Source: an uncultured Muribaculaceae bacterium (GTDB lineage Bacteria; Bacteroidota; Bacteroidia; Bacteroidales; Muribaculaceae). From it: DNA of 33,718 bases. Location: positions 1 through 33,718 of the forward strand of contig CAMEPD010000022.1 in assembly GCA_945931475.1 (NCBI GenBank). Reading direction: 5' to 3'. This document shows positions 8,608-16,723 of the stretch, piece by piece. Below the pieces are notes generated by a model. That model was not told the origin of the DNA. It worked only from the letters and a program-made list of their open reading frames with translations, and did no database searches. Every line of letters starts with the position of its first letter. Positions within the stretch are counted from its first letter, which is position 1. Made by a program: the position numbers and the translations under genes.

Positions 8608-11433
8608 TTAATGGCGCATGCCCGGGGGAGGGCCCCACATGCCGGGTCCGCGACCGTGGCCGAAGCCGGTCTGTGATGCGGGCTCGTTGCCTTTGCCGAA
8701 TGTGTTGAACTTATATGTGAACGACAGCATGAAGTAACGCGTGAGCGTGTTGTACTCGGTGTCGTCGATATAGTTGGCGGTAATGTTGCGGTTGATGGTC
8801 TGGCGCTGCTGCAGGATGTCATAGACCTTTAGCTGTACTGTGGCCGAGCGGTCGCGCAGGAACTGGTACGACAGCGAAGCGTTCCACATCCACTGGTTCT
8901 GGTCGTAGCCCTCGGCGTAGCCCGAGGTGGCGTTGTAGTTGAGTTCTGACGAGAGGATGAATCCTAAGGGGGCGTACCATGTGGCGTTGAAGGCACCGCC
9001 GTAATTATGTATGGTGGTCACGTCGACGCTCTTGAGGGAGTTGTGGGTGTAGTTTATGCGGTAGAAGGGGCGCAGCTCGAGTTCGAGACTCGAGGGTCGG
9101 AATGCCAGCGAGGGCGATTCAACCCACATGAGCGACCCGGAGTTGTTGCGCACGCCGTTGTTGAAGCCCACGTTGTGGTTGTACATCAGGAATGTGTTGT
9201 TGTTGAAAGTCCACATTTTGTTGTGACCGAAGGGCTGCGAGAACATATTCATCACGCGCACCGACCACACGCCGTTGACATTCTCGTAGGTGGTGTATCG
9301 GCCGCCGGTATTGGGGCTGTAATGTGTGCGAGAGATAATGGAGTTCTGGGTCATTTCGGCGTCCATCATCACCATGATCGAGCGCTGGGCTTCGGTGTGG
9401 AACGAGTTGTATCGCAGCATCAGGTGGTGGTTGAACGACGGTTTCAGGTTAGGGTTACCCTCGACGACGTTCAGCGGGTTGGAGTAGTCGGGCACCGGCT
9501 GCAGCTGGGTCATGGATGGCTGGCTGGAGCGGCCGTGGTAGAACATCATCATCGACGACACCTTCGAGAACTTGTAACGGAAACGCAGGAAGGGGGCGTA
9601 GTTCCACACCCAGCGCTCTTTGATGGAGCGGTCGGGATGGCTGAGGTTGTCGGATTTCGACATGGATGGAACCAGCGACATACCCAGATCGAGGTTGTAG
9701 GCCGAGGTCACGCGCTTGTAGCCCACGCGGATGTTCTGGGTCATGAAGTTGTTGCGGAACGAGTTGGATAGCGAGTCGATGTGCTGGCGGTCGCCGAAGA
9801 TTATGTTGTCCATGTCGTCGTAGCCGTTGGGGAACGATGCCGGGCTTTTGTCGACGCTGCGGTCGGAATTGTTCCAGCGGTAGTTGAGCCCATAGCTGAA
9901 GGTCAGGAAGTTACCGTTTTTGACATCACCCAAGGGTTCGGTCCAGCTGACTCGGGCGTGGAGCTGGTTGCTCCATGTGTGGTTGTCGCTGAACTGGTTG
10001 TACGAGTCGATTGAGTCGTTGCCGGCCTGGTTGAGCACGCGGTAGAAGATGTTGTGCGAGAAAGCGGTCTCGTTTTCGCGTATGTTGCTGAAGCGGTACT
10101 GGCCCATCAGGGAGAAGGAGCGTCCGCGGTGGCTGGCGAAGTTGTGGGTATAGATTAACCGGCCACCGAATTCCCAGGATTTGCCGTCGGATTCCGAGCG
10201 GTTGAACGAGCGGTTCACGCGTGCGAGATTGACGTCGAGCAGGGTGTCGGCGCTCCACTGCGTGGAGTTGTTCTGGTTGAATGAGAAGTTCGGACGGAAG
10301 TCGAACGTATTGAACGAGTCGGGTTTCCACTCCATACGGAAGTCGCCGCGCACGTTGTGGCCGCGGTCGTTGGCGTCGGTGTATGAGTTTTCGTACGATG
10401 CGGAGTCGGGGAAGATGAACTGTCGGCGCTGCCGGGTGTAGCTGTCGCGGTCGGTGTGCGAGTACATCACGTTACCGCCCACGCGGAACTTTTCCTCGTT
10501 GCCCACCGAGAAGTTGATGCCGAAGCTCTGCGAATTGTTGATGCCGCGGTCGCCGCCGAACCGGCGGAATCGCGAGCCGTTGCCGTCGGTGAAGCCCTCC
10601 TCATTGGTGTTGTTGGCGTTGCCGATGAAGGTTATCTGGTTGCCGTTCCAGAAGCGGTTCACGTTGAAGGTGGCCTTGTAGCGGTCGTCTGTGCCGTAGC
10701 CGGCTTCGACGGTGCCGAACCAACCGTTCTTCATCCCCTTCTTTACAGTGAGGTTGATGACCGTTTCGTCCTCGCCGTCGTCAACGCCCGTGAGGCGCGC
10801 CAGGTCGCTCTTGCGGTCTACTACCTGAAGTTTGTCTACCATATTGACCGGCAGGTTCTTCGAGGCTACCTTGGGGTCGTCGGAGAAGAACTCTTTGCCG
10901 TCGATGAGGATTTTGGTCACCTCTTTGCCGTTGGCGGTGATTTTGCCGTCGTTGTCGACCTCCACGCCGGGGAGGCGCTTGAGCAGGTCCTCAACCACGG
11001 CGTTAGGCTGGGTCTTGTATGTATCGGCGTTGAATTCGATGGTGTCCTGCATCACCTTGATAGGGGTCTTGACGCCTATCACGGTGGTCTCCTTGAGCAT
11101 TACCGACGAGTCGCCGAGCTTCAGGGTGTCGGCGCGCAGGCTCGAGCCCTTCACCGTCACGGGGAGCAGGGCGCGGCTGTAGCCGACGTAGGTGGCTTCG
11201 AGTACGTATCGGCCGTCGCTGAGGCCCGTCACGGTGTATCGGCCGTCGACGTTGGTGATGTCGCCTTTGACGAACGAACTGTCGCGAGCTGAAAGCACAC
11301 GCACCGTGGCGCCGGGCATCGGTTCCGACATCCCGTCGGTAACCACGCCCGATATATTATAAGCGAAGGCGGCCGCCACTGTCAGTGCGATGGCCGTTCC
11401 GGTGAAGCATGATCTTAGGTTGATTCTTTTCAT
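8608..11433 (-). CDS. Outer-membrane beta-barrel protein with regulatory-like and plug domains
   Basis: The protein has 941 residues. A signal peptide (about 1-24, FTGTAIALTVAAAFA) is followed by a carboxypeptidase-regulatory-like domain (about 26-105: ISGVVTDGMSEPMPGATVRV, DGRYTVTGLSDGRY). A TonB-receptor-type plug follows (about 115-220: TYKTQPNAVVEDLLKRLPGV, ITANGKEVTKILIDGKEFF), then a large barrel rich in aromatic, Asn and Ser strands. The architecture fits the 'outer membrane beta-barrel family' (OMP_b-brl_3) rather than SusC, and no SusD partner is adjacent. The C-terminus after the last strand (FTYKFNTFGKG) extends into a Gly/Pro/Met/His tail, GRGPGMWGPPPGMRH. It may take up a substrate or be structural; the ligand is unknown. 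It is transcribed alone from the promoter at 11514-11544. Confidence 0.93.
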   Translation of the reverse strand: MKRINLRSCFTGTAIALTVAAAFAYNISGVVTDGMSEPMPGATVRVLSARDSSFVKGDITNVDGRYTVTGLSDGRYVLEATYVGYSRALLPVTVKGSSLRADTLKLGDSSVMLKETTVIGVKTPIKVMQDTIEFNADTYKTQPNAVVEDLLKRLPGVEVDNDGKITANGKEVTKILIDGKEFFSDDPKVASKNLPVNMVDKLQVVDRKSDLARLTGVDDGEDETVINLTVKKGMKNGWFGTVEAGYGTDDRYKATFNVNRFWNGNQITFIGNANNTNEEGFTDGNGSRFRRFGGDRGINNSQSFGINFSVGNEEKFRVGGNVMYSHTDRDSYTRQRRQFIFPDSASYENSYTDANDRGHNVRGDFRMEWKPDSFNTFDFRPNFSFNQNNSTQWSADTLLDVNLARVNRSFNRSESDGKSWEFGGRLIYTHNFASHRGRSFSLMGQYRFSNIRENETAFSHNIFYRVLNQAGNDSIDSYNQFSDNHTWSNQLHARVSWTEPLGDVKNGNFLTFSYGLNYRWNNSDRSVDKSPASFPNGYDDMDNIIFGDRQHIDSLSNSFRNNFMTQNIRVGYKRVTSAYNLDLGMSLVPSMSKSDNLSHPDRSIKERWVWNYAPFLRFRYKFSKVSSMMMFYHGRSSQPSMTQLQPVPDYSNPLNVVEGNPNLKPSFNHHLMLRYNSFHTEAQRSIMVMMDAEMTQNSIISRTHYSPNTGGRYTTYENVNGVWSVRVMNMFSQPFGHNKMWTFNNNTFLMYNHNVGFNNGVRNNSGSLMWVESPSLAFRPSSLELELRPFYRINYTHNSLKSVDVTTIHNYGGAFNATWYAPLGFILSSELNYNATSGYAEGYDQNQWMWNASLSYQFLRDRSATVQLKVYDILQQRQTINRNITANYIDDTEYNTLTRYFMLSFTYKFNTFGKGNEPASQTGFGHGRGPGMWGPPPGMRH

Positions 11434-11451
11434 ACGTCATCTCTGGTGCTC

Positions 11452-11469
11452 CCCCGGCAGTTGCCGGGG
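11452..11469 (-). promoter_or_regulatory. Strong hairpin in the 5' UTR of the beta-barrel gene
   Basis: CCCCGGCA (11452-11459) and TGCCGGGG (11462-11469) are perfect 8-bp arms with two bases between them, lying 18 bp before the start codon inside the predicted transcript. Such a GC-rich stem beside the start could limit translation or stabilise the mRNA. On the plus strand it is followed by CTTTT, so it might also act as a weak terminator. Confidence 0.5.
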
Positions 11470-11513
11470 CTTTTCGGGTAAAATGCTTGTCAGATGTTTC
11501 GCTTTTTCTGACG

Positions 11514-11544
11514 CAAAATTAGCTCATTGGTTTAATACGGCCAA
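11514..11544 (-). promoter_or_regulatory. Promoter of the beta-barrel gene
   Basis: On the minus strand TTGG (11544-11541) and TAATTTTG (11521-11514) have 20 bp between the TTG and the -7 box. The -7 box is a perfect TAnnTTTG and the spacing is ideal. This is the best-formed promoter in the window. It predicts a 5' UTR of roughly 70-75 nt. Confidence 0.75.
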
Positions 11545-11633
11545 TGCACATGTCGCAGTTCGGGCTGTTTTTGCCGCCCGGATATCCCGGATTAACACTT
11601 TTTTGCAGTGCGGGGCCCTCACGGCGCGCTGCT

Positions 11634-12863
11634 TCAGCTGAAGAAGATATAGGCCGCGATGATGCCCGCTACCGAACCGGTAACGTCGGCAAGCAGGGCG
11701 TAGGGCACGGCGTAGCGCGTCTTTTTCACGCCCACCGACCCGAAGTACACCGCCAGCACGTAGAACATCGTGTCGGTGGAGCCCTGGATGGCAGCCGATA
11801 CCTTTGATACAAACGCGTCAGCGCCGTGAGTGTTCATCAGGTCGATCATCAGGCCGCGCGAGCCGGAGCCGCTCAACGGTTTCATCAGGGCTGTGGGTAG
11901 CGCCTCGACCCACGAGGTGTCGAATCCGAGCCACGCCACGGCCGAGGTCATGCCGTCGGTCACCATCGTCATCATGCCCGAGGCGCGGAACATACCTATC
12001 GCCACGAGAATCGCCACCAGGTAGGGGATGATGGTGACAGCCGTGCGGAAGCCATCCTTGGCCCCTTCGATAAAGGCGTCATACATGTTGACCCGCTTGC
12101 GCAATCCCGCCCCTATAAAGGCTATTATCACGCTGAACAGCAGGAAGTTGGCCACGAATCCCGACCATTTCTCGACCGAGGGGCCGTCCATCCCCGAGAA
12201 GACCCACACCATTGAGCCGATGACCGCCGCCATGCCAAGAAGCCACGCTATCAGCACCGGGTCTTTCAGGTTGATTTTCTGGCGTATGCAGAGTGTTACT
12301 ACCCCGGTGAGGGTGGCGATGAACGTTGCCAGCAGTATAGGGAGGAACACGTCGGTGGGATTGGCCGCGCCGGCCTGCGCGCGGTACATCATGATGCTTA
12401 TGGGGATGAAGCACAGGCCCGAAGCGTTGAGAACCAGGAACATAATCATGGCGTCGGTGGCCGTGTCCTTCTCCTTGTTGAGGGTCTGGAGCTCCTGCAT
12501 GGCCTTGAGGCCAAGGGGGGTCGCCGCATTGTCGAGACCCAGCATATTGGCCGAGACGTTCATGAAAATCGAACCCATGGCCGGGTGCCCCTTGGGCACA
12601 CCCGGGAACAGGCGGCAGAACAGCGGCGAAATCAGCCGTCCGAAGAACTGTATAACCCCGGCGCGCTCACCTATCTTCATCAGGCCGAGCCACAGGGCCA
12701 GCACACCGGTCAGCCCTAAGGATATTTCGAAGGCGTTGGCCGCCGACGTGAACGACGCACCCATCACGTCGCCCCATACTTCGGGTTGCCCCATGCACGT
12801 CTTGATTACGCACATTATGAAAGCCAGCACGAAGAATGCAATCCATATATAATTGAGTACCAT
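11634..12863 (-). CDS. Fused SpmA/SpmB-like nucleoside-recognition (Gate) domain membrane protein
   Basis: The protein has 409 residues and many membrane segments. The N-terminal half matches SpmA-type proteins: LGLTGVLALWLGLMKIGERA, GHPAMGSIFMNVSANMLGLD and AATPLGLKAMQELQ. The C-terminal half matches SpmB: TIIPYLVAILVAIGMFRASG, MKPLSGSGSRG, and GSTDTMFYVLAVYFGSVGVK. In Bacilli the two are separate spore-maturation proteins; the fusion is common in non-sporulating Bacteroidota, where its substrate and role are unknown. It starts 21 bp after the phosphoethanolamine-transferase gene and is probably cotranscribed with it, which hints at an envelope role. Confidence 0.9.
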   Translation of the reverse strand: MVLNYIWIAFFVLAFIMCVIKTCMGQPEVWGDVMGASFTSAANAFEISLGLTGVLALWLGLMKIGERAGVIQFFGRLISPLFCRLFPGVPKGHPAMGSIFMNVSANMLGLDNAATPLGLKAMQELQTLNKEKDTATDAMIMFLVLNASGLCFIPISIMMYRAQAGAANPTDVFLPILLATFIATLTGVVTLCIRQKINLKDPVLIAWLLGMAAVIGSMVWVFSGMDGPSVEKWSGFVANFLLFSVIIAFIGAGLRKRVNMYDAFIEGAKDGFRTAVTIIPYLVAILVAIGMFRASGMMTMVTDGMTSAVAWLGFDTSWVEALPTALMKPLSGSGSRGLMIDLMNTHGADAFVSKVSAAIQGSTDTMFYVLAVYFGSVGVKKTRYAVPYALLADVTGSVAGIIAAYIFFS

Positions 12864-12884
12864 ATATTTAGCTTTGATGTTGTT

Positions 12885-14654
12885 TCACGAATTCGGCGAC
12901 TGCCCAGGGAGGGGAAGGGTGCCCAGGAGGGAGAGAAGAGGGGGTTGAGGGTGAGGGAGAGGGAAGGCGTCCGGGGAGAGGACGGAGAGGGTGAGGTCGT
13001 AGAGGAAGTCGTTGACGAACAGGTCGTGGTGCATCTCGCGCAGTCCCTTGGCGAGCGCCGGATTTTCGGCCGCATACTCCGGTGACAGGGCCACGAACAG
13101 AGGGATGCGCAGCCGCTCGATGCCGTTGAACACCGGCGAGCGCCGCGAGGTGGGGATATCGGCGTGGTCCGAGCAGTATATCATCGCCGCCAGATTGAGA
13201 TGCTCCGTGCAGTACTCCCATACCTGCCGGAGCACACTGTCGGTGAAAGCCAGTGAGTTACGGTAATGGTCGACGTATCCCTCCTTGCCGGGGCGTGGCA
13301 CCACTATGGCCCGCTCGGCCGGGTAACGGCTCTCGTAGTTGAAGTGCGAGCCCTTGAGGTGGAGCACTATCAGGTTGTCGGTATCGGGTTTTACCTCGGG
13401 GAGGAATTCCATGAGGGTGTCGTCGTAGGGTATCCGGGTGAGAGCCAGACGGGTCCACGCGTACTTGTCGGCGCTTTCGGCCATGAGCGACACCGGCGTG
13501 TCGTTGGCGCCGATGTGGCTCTGGTTGGAGTACCAGTGCACGGTCAGGCCCAGGGCGTGGGCGGCGTCTACCACCGACGGCGCGGCGGCAAACGTCAGGC
13601 CGTTCTTCTGGTTGGCAGCCGTGAGGGCGCGCGTGAGCGTCGGAACGGTCTGGAAATGACACGAATAGGCGTTGTCGAAGAGCACCGTCGCCGGGTCGGC
13701 CGCCCGGGCCGAGAGCCAGGGGGTGGTGTCGATGCCCCCCGGTTGCGGCGTGAAGGCCGACATATAGTCGCGCGACGCCGATTCGCCGATTACGAGCACG
13801 AACGTGCGCCCGCGCCGGGGTAGCCGTGCTACATCGCCGAGGGCCTGCCGGCGCTCCGGAGCCTTCGACGTGTATTCGTTGATTTGCCGGAGATAGTCGC
13901 GGTTGTCGTAGTACAGGGCCACGATACCCGAGCGGCGCCACGGCGAGTGACTGCCGCGGAATGTGATGAAACTCAGTGCGATAAACAGTGCCGCTTCAAC
14001 CCACGGGCACCATGCAGGCGTGTCGGGCGTCCCGGCGGTCAGACCGGCCGTGATGGCACCGTAGAACCATGCCGCCGAGATACCGACCGCGGCCACAAAT
14101 CCGGCAATGACGCCCCACAGGGGGAACGATTTGATGAATTCCCAGATTTCGCTGGGATAGGTGTTCATAGCCAGACGCAGGCCGTCGTGATTGATTCCCG
14201 CACCGTAGATTACGAAATGGGTCCACTGCAACAGTATGATTGCCAATATGATATACTCCACGACGGCAAAGGCTACCGATGCAACGGCCGAGCCGGGCAC
14301 CCACGCCTGACAGGCCAGCCACGCCGCGCTGAGCCATCCGGCCAGGTAAAGGCCGAAGGCGAAATCGAGTTTGTTGTCGATTTCGGTGGCGTGATGCCGC
14401 CGGGTTGCAAGGTCGATGGGCGGGAAGGTCAGCATCCATGCCGCCGACAGGGCGTAGACGTACCACAGCGGCGCCGCCACGGATTGAAGCTCGGCCACGG
14501 CAGCCGGTGCCACAGCCAAAATCGCCCCGATAGCGAAGCGCGACGCCTGCTGATGCCGTGCGCTGGCCGACAGCCCTTTCGACAGCCCTAAATAGGCCCC
14601 GTAGGTGAAACCCCATACGGCTATTATTATAATAAGGTATATCACGTAACTCAT
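12885..14654 (-). CDS. Phosphoethanolamine transferase (EptA/sulfatase-fold), inner membrane
   Basis: The protein has 589 residues. Roughly the first 230 hold several membrane segments (YVIYLIIIIAVWGFTYGAYL, YIILAIILLQWTHFVIYGAG and others). A periplasmic alkaline-phosphatase-fold domain follows: metal-binding Glu in VLVIGESASRDYMSAF (about 285), the nucleophile-type Thr in FQTVPTLTRALT (about 336), LKGSHFNYESRYP, and the metal ligands in YCSDHADIPTSRR (about 494). Such enzymes move phosphoethanolamine from phosphatidylethanolamine onto lipid A or core sugars, often raising cationic-peptide tolerance. The acceptor here is not known. The start codon directly abuts the palindromic element at 14657-14848. 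The last 25 residues are Pro/Leu-rich low complexity outside the fold. No clear promoter is visible upstream. Confidence 0.92.
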   Translation of the reverse strand: MSYVIYLIIIIAVWGFTYGAYLGLSKGLSASARHQQASRFAIGAILAVAPAAVAELQSVAAPLWYVYALSAAWMLTFPPIDLATRRHHATEIDNKLDFAFGLYLAGWLSAAWLACQAWVPGSAVASVAFAVVEYIILAIILLQWTHFVIYGAGINHDGLRLAMNTYPSEIWEFIKSFPLWGVIAGFVAAVGISAAWFYGAITAGLTAGTPDTPAWCPWVEAALFIALSFITFRGSHSPWRRSGIVALYYDNRDYLRQINEYTSKAPERRQALGDVARLPRRGRTFVLVIGESASRDYMSAFTPQPGGIDTTPWLSARAADPATVLFDNAYSCHFQTVPTLTRALTAANQKNGLTFAAAPSVVDAAHALGLTVHWYSNQSHIGANDTPVSLMAESADKYAWTRLALTRIPYDDTLMEFLPEVKPDTDNLIVLHLKGSHFNYESRYPAERAIVVPRPGKEGYVDHYRNSLAFTDSVLRQVWEYCTEHLNLAAMIYCSDHADIPTSRRSPVFNGIERLRIPLFVALSPEYAAENPALAKGLREMHHDLFVNDFLYDLTLSVLSPDAFPLPHPQPPLLSLLGTLPLPGQSPNS

Positions 14655-14755
14655 AAGGCAGGTTCTATAAATTGAACACCTGTCGGATTAGAAAATAACA
14701 ATATCAGGTTCTGGGCTGCTTTCTTGTAGAAATCGGCTGCTTTTCCATCTTTCAT
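14651..14755 (-). other. Possible 34-codon leader ORF overlapping the transferase start
   Basis: On the minus strand an ATG at 14755 opens a 34-residue frame beginning MKDGKAADFYKK and ending QFIEPAL. Its stop overlaps the transferase start in ATGA, an arrangement typical of translational coupling. The frame crosses the terminal repeat of the palindromic element. The opposite arm encodes a similar run on the plus strand (MKNHLDFYG...QFIEPAI, from 14789). The similarity may simply reflect the inverted duplication, so a real peptide is uncertain. Confidence 0.3.
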
Positions 14756-14848
14756 CGGTCGTTTAGCTCGCTAAACTTCCTCATAAAGATGAAAAATCAT
14801 CTCGATTTCTACGGCGAAATCATCGCAAGCCAATTTATAGAACCTGCC
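14657..14848. mobile_element. MITE-like palindromic element with 18-bp perfect terminal inverted repeats
   Basis: GGCAGGTTCTATAAATTG at 14657-14674 is the exact reverse complement of 14831-14848. The element is flanked on both sides by ATAA (14653-14656 and 14849-14852), which would fit a 4-bp target duplication. Inside, the arms pair again: GTAGAAATCG with CGATTTCTAC, then a near-match TTTTCCATCTTT with AAAGATGAAAAA, and GTTTAGC with GCTAAAC around a TC centre. The whole 192 bp can fold into one long imperfect hairpin. It has no room for a transposase, so it would be non-autonomous. A third TIR-like piece (GCAGGTTCTGTAAA) lies at 14933-14946. An invertible switch is the alternative, but no TAnnTTTG promoter is inside. 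Confidence 0.55.
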
Positions 14849-14910
14849 ATAAATTGTTACAAAATTAATAAATCCCAAGTTGATATACGGCATTTTCGGC
14901 AAAAAATGGC

Positions 14911-14918
14911 TAAATTTG
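14911..14918 (+). promoter_or_regulatory. Bacteroidota -7 promoter box upstream of the LOS gene cluster
   Basis: TAAATTTG matches TAnnTTTG exactly, 30 bp before the PAP2 start at 14949 and outside the palindromic element. No TTTG is seen 19-21 bp upstream; a TTTC-containing stretch is the nearest match. It would drive the plus-strand cluster 14949-20018. Confidence 0.55.
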
Positions 14919-14948
14919 CGGCTGATTACTAAGCAGGTTCTGTAAAAA

Positions 14949-15878
14949 ATGCGAATTTACTTCATGATATATATGCTGATGGCGTTTGTGACTGCGCAGT
15001 GCATAAATCTGCCGTCTGTCGCCGATTCCACGGCAGTGGAGCTCGGGAGCAATGAGGTTTCCGACAGACCGGCCGCCGACGGTGTTACGGCCCCGCAGGA
15101 CACCATCGCCATCATCACCGAGGGGGTGGTCTCCGACGACATCTACGCCGATTCGGCCGTCACCACCATTGCCCCCGAGAACCTTGTCTACGACCCCGTG
15201 CACTGGAAGGAGTTAGGCATTTCGGCCGGCGTGTTCACCTTCTCGTCGCTGTTTGTCGACGTGCAGCCCTTCAAGCGGTTCCGTTACTGGGTTCACGATC
15301 AGGTATCGCACAAGGGGAAAGACAAGACCGAAGTCGACAACTATCTGCAGTATGTGCCGGCAGCAGCCCCGCTTCTGCTCTACGCCTGCGGATACAAGGG
15401 CGACCATAACTTCCTGGACAAGACCATCCTGTTAGCCATGTCGGCCGCCACTTTCGCCGTGCTGAACAACGTGGCCAAATATGCCTTTAACGAAAAACGT
15501 CCCGACTCCAACGCACACAACTCCTTCCCTTCGGGCCACACCGGCACTGTGGTGATGGGCGCCGAGTTTATGCGCCGCGAATACTGGAACACCAACAAAT
15601 GGGTGGCCATGTCGGGCTATGTGGTGGCAGCCGGCGTGGCGTATCTGCGTATGCACAACGACCGCCACTGGATTAACGACGTAATAGGCGGCGCGGCCCT
15701 CGGCTACTTCTCCACCACCCTCTCTTACTGGCTGTACCCCAAGATTTTCCGCAAACGTGCCGCCGCCCACCGTCAGGAGCTGCTGATCCGCAATCAGCGC
15801 AAGCCGGCCCCTATGGTGCTGGCCGCACCCTACGTCACCACCGGCGGCGGGGGCTTTGCCGTGTCGTATACCTTCTGA
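14949..15878 (+). CDS. PAP2-family membrane phosphatase (lipid phosphatase)
   Basis: The protein has 309 residues. An N-terminal signal or anchor (YFMIYMLMAFVTA) and a polar region precede the PAP2 domain. All three catalytic motifs are present: KYAFNEKRP (about 176-184), FPSGHTG (about 192-198) and YLRMHNDRHWINDVIGG (about 233-249) with the catalytic His and Asp. The enzyme should remove phosphate from a lipid in the periplasmic space. Candidates are lipid A (LpxE/LpxF role, known in Bacteroides) or undecaprenyl diphosphate. The location next to glycosyltransferases and opposite a phosphoethanolamine transferase favours lipid A, but this is inference. The GT2 gene begins 5 bp after the stop. 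Confidence 0.9.
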   Translation: MRIYFMIYMLMAFVTAQCINLPSVADSTAVELGSNEVSDRPAADGVTAPQDTIAIITEGVVSDDIYADSAVTTIAPENLVYDPVHWKELGISAGVFTFSSLFVDVQPFKRFRYWVHDQVSHKGKDKTEVDNYLQYVPAAAPLLLYACGYKGDHNFLDKTILLAMSAATFAVLNNVAKYAFNEKRPDSNAHNSFPSGHTGTVVMGAEFMRREYWNTNKWVAMSGYVVAAGVAYLRMHNDRHWINDVIGGAALGYFSTTLSYWLYPKIFRKRAAAHRQELLIRNQRKPAPMVLAAPYVTTGGGGFAVSYTF

Positions 15879-15883
15879 CGCTT

Positions 15884-16723
15884 ATGGATAACAACCGGAA
15901 AATCACCGTAATAGTCCATACCTACAACGCCGGGGCCACCCTGGCACGTGTGCTGCCGACCCTAACGGGCTTCGACGAGATATTGGTGGTGGATATGGAG
16001 AGCACCGACTCCACGGTCGACCTGGCCCGGCGCTACCGGGCGCGCGTGGTGACCTTCCCCCGCGGCGAGCACCGCATCGTCGAGCCGGCGCGCCAGTTCG
16101 GCATCGACCACGCCTCAAATCCATGGGTACTCGAGGTCGACGCCGACGAGCTTGTCACCCCCGAACTCACCCGGTATCTGCGCGAACTCGTCAGCCGGCC
16201 CGATGCCCCCGACGGGCTCTATATACCGCGTCGTAACTTCTTCATGGGCAAGGAGATGAAGTGCGGATACCCTGACATGATACTGCGCTTCTTCCGGCGC
16301 GACCGCTGCACGTGGCCCCCGGAGATACACTCGGTGCCCCGCATCGACGGGCGCGTTGACCGCATCCCGGCCTCGCGCCGCGAGTTAGCCTTCATCCACC
16401 TGGCCAACGAATCGGTGCACTCCCGTTCCGCCAAACACTTGACTTACAGCGACTACGAGGCCGACCGCAAGGCCCGGCGCCGGCGCTGTCCGGCCTTCGA
16501 CCTCTTCTGGCGTCCCGCATACATCTTCTTCCGGAAATATTTCCTGAAAGGTGGCTGGCGCGACGGCCGTCCCGGCCTGGTGCTGAGCGTCCAGGGCGCC
16601 TGCAACGAGGCCCTCATCTGCTGCAAGCTCATCGAACGCCGTCGCACCGAGCTGCCCGACCCCATACTGAGAGCTACCGTACCGATGCCTCCCGAATTAC
16701 CCGAGAACGCCGATACAGAATGA
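15884..16723 (+). CDS. Glycosyltransferase family 2, LPS-core WaaE/KdtX-like
   Basis: The protein has 279 residues. The GT-A start is ITVIVHTYNAGATLARVLPTL, with ILVVDMESTDSTVDLARRY and the metal/donor motif LEVDADELV (about residues 83-91). RRNFFMGKEMKCGYPDMILRF followed by a charged acceptor region resembles the core-glycosyltransferase branch of GT2 (WaaE/KdtX type) that adds hexoses to inner core. A conserved C-terminal membrane-associating stretch (WRPAYIFFRKYFLKGGWRDG) is present. It works on the cytoplasmic face. It overlaps the next gene by ATGA. Confidence 0.9.
   Translation: MDNNRKITVIVHTYNAGATLARVLPTLTGFDEILVVDMESTDSTVDLARRYRARVVTFPRGEHRIVEPARQFGIDHASNPWVLEVDADELVTPELTRYLRELVSRPDAPDGLYIPRRNFFMGKEMKCGYPDMILRFFRRDRCTWPPEIHSVPRIDGRVDRIPASRRELAFIHLANESVHSRSAKHLTYSDYEADRKARRRRCPAFDLFWRPAYIFFRKYFLKGGWRDGRPGLVLSVQGACNEALICCKLIERRRTELPDPILRATVPMPPELPENADTE

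Noticed and set aside
14657-14848. Invertible promoter for phase variation
   Set aside because: Not excluded, but no TAnnTTTG box occurs inside on either strand, and flanking ATAA copies plus the internal palindrome fit an inserted element better.
14789-14932. 47-codon plus-strand frame between the palindromic element and PAP2
   Set aside because: It contains the PAP2 promoter box and half of the palindromic element and has no domain; kept only as a finding on the duplicated arms.
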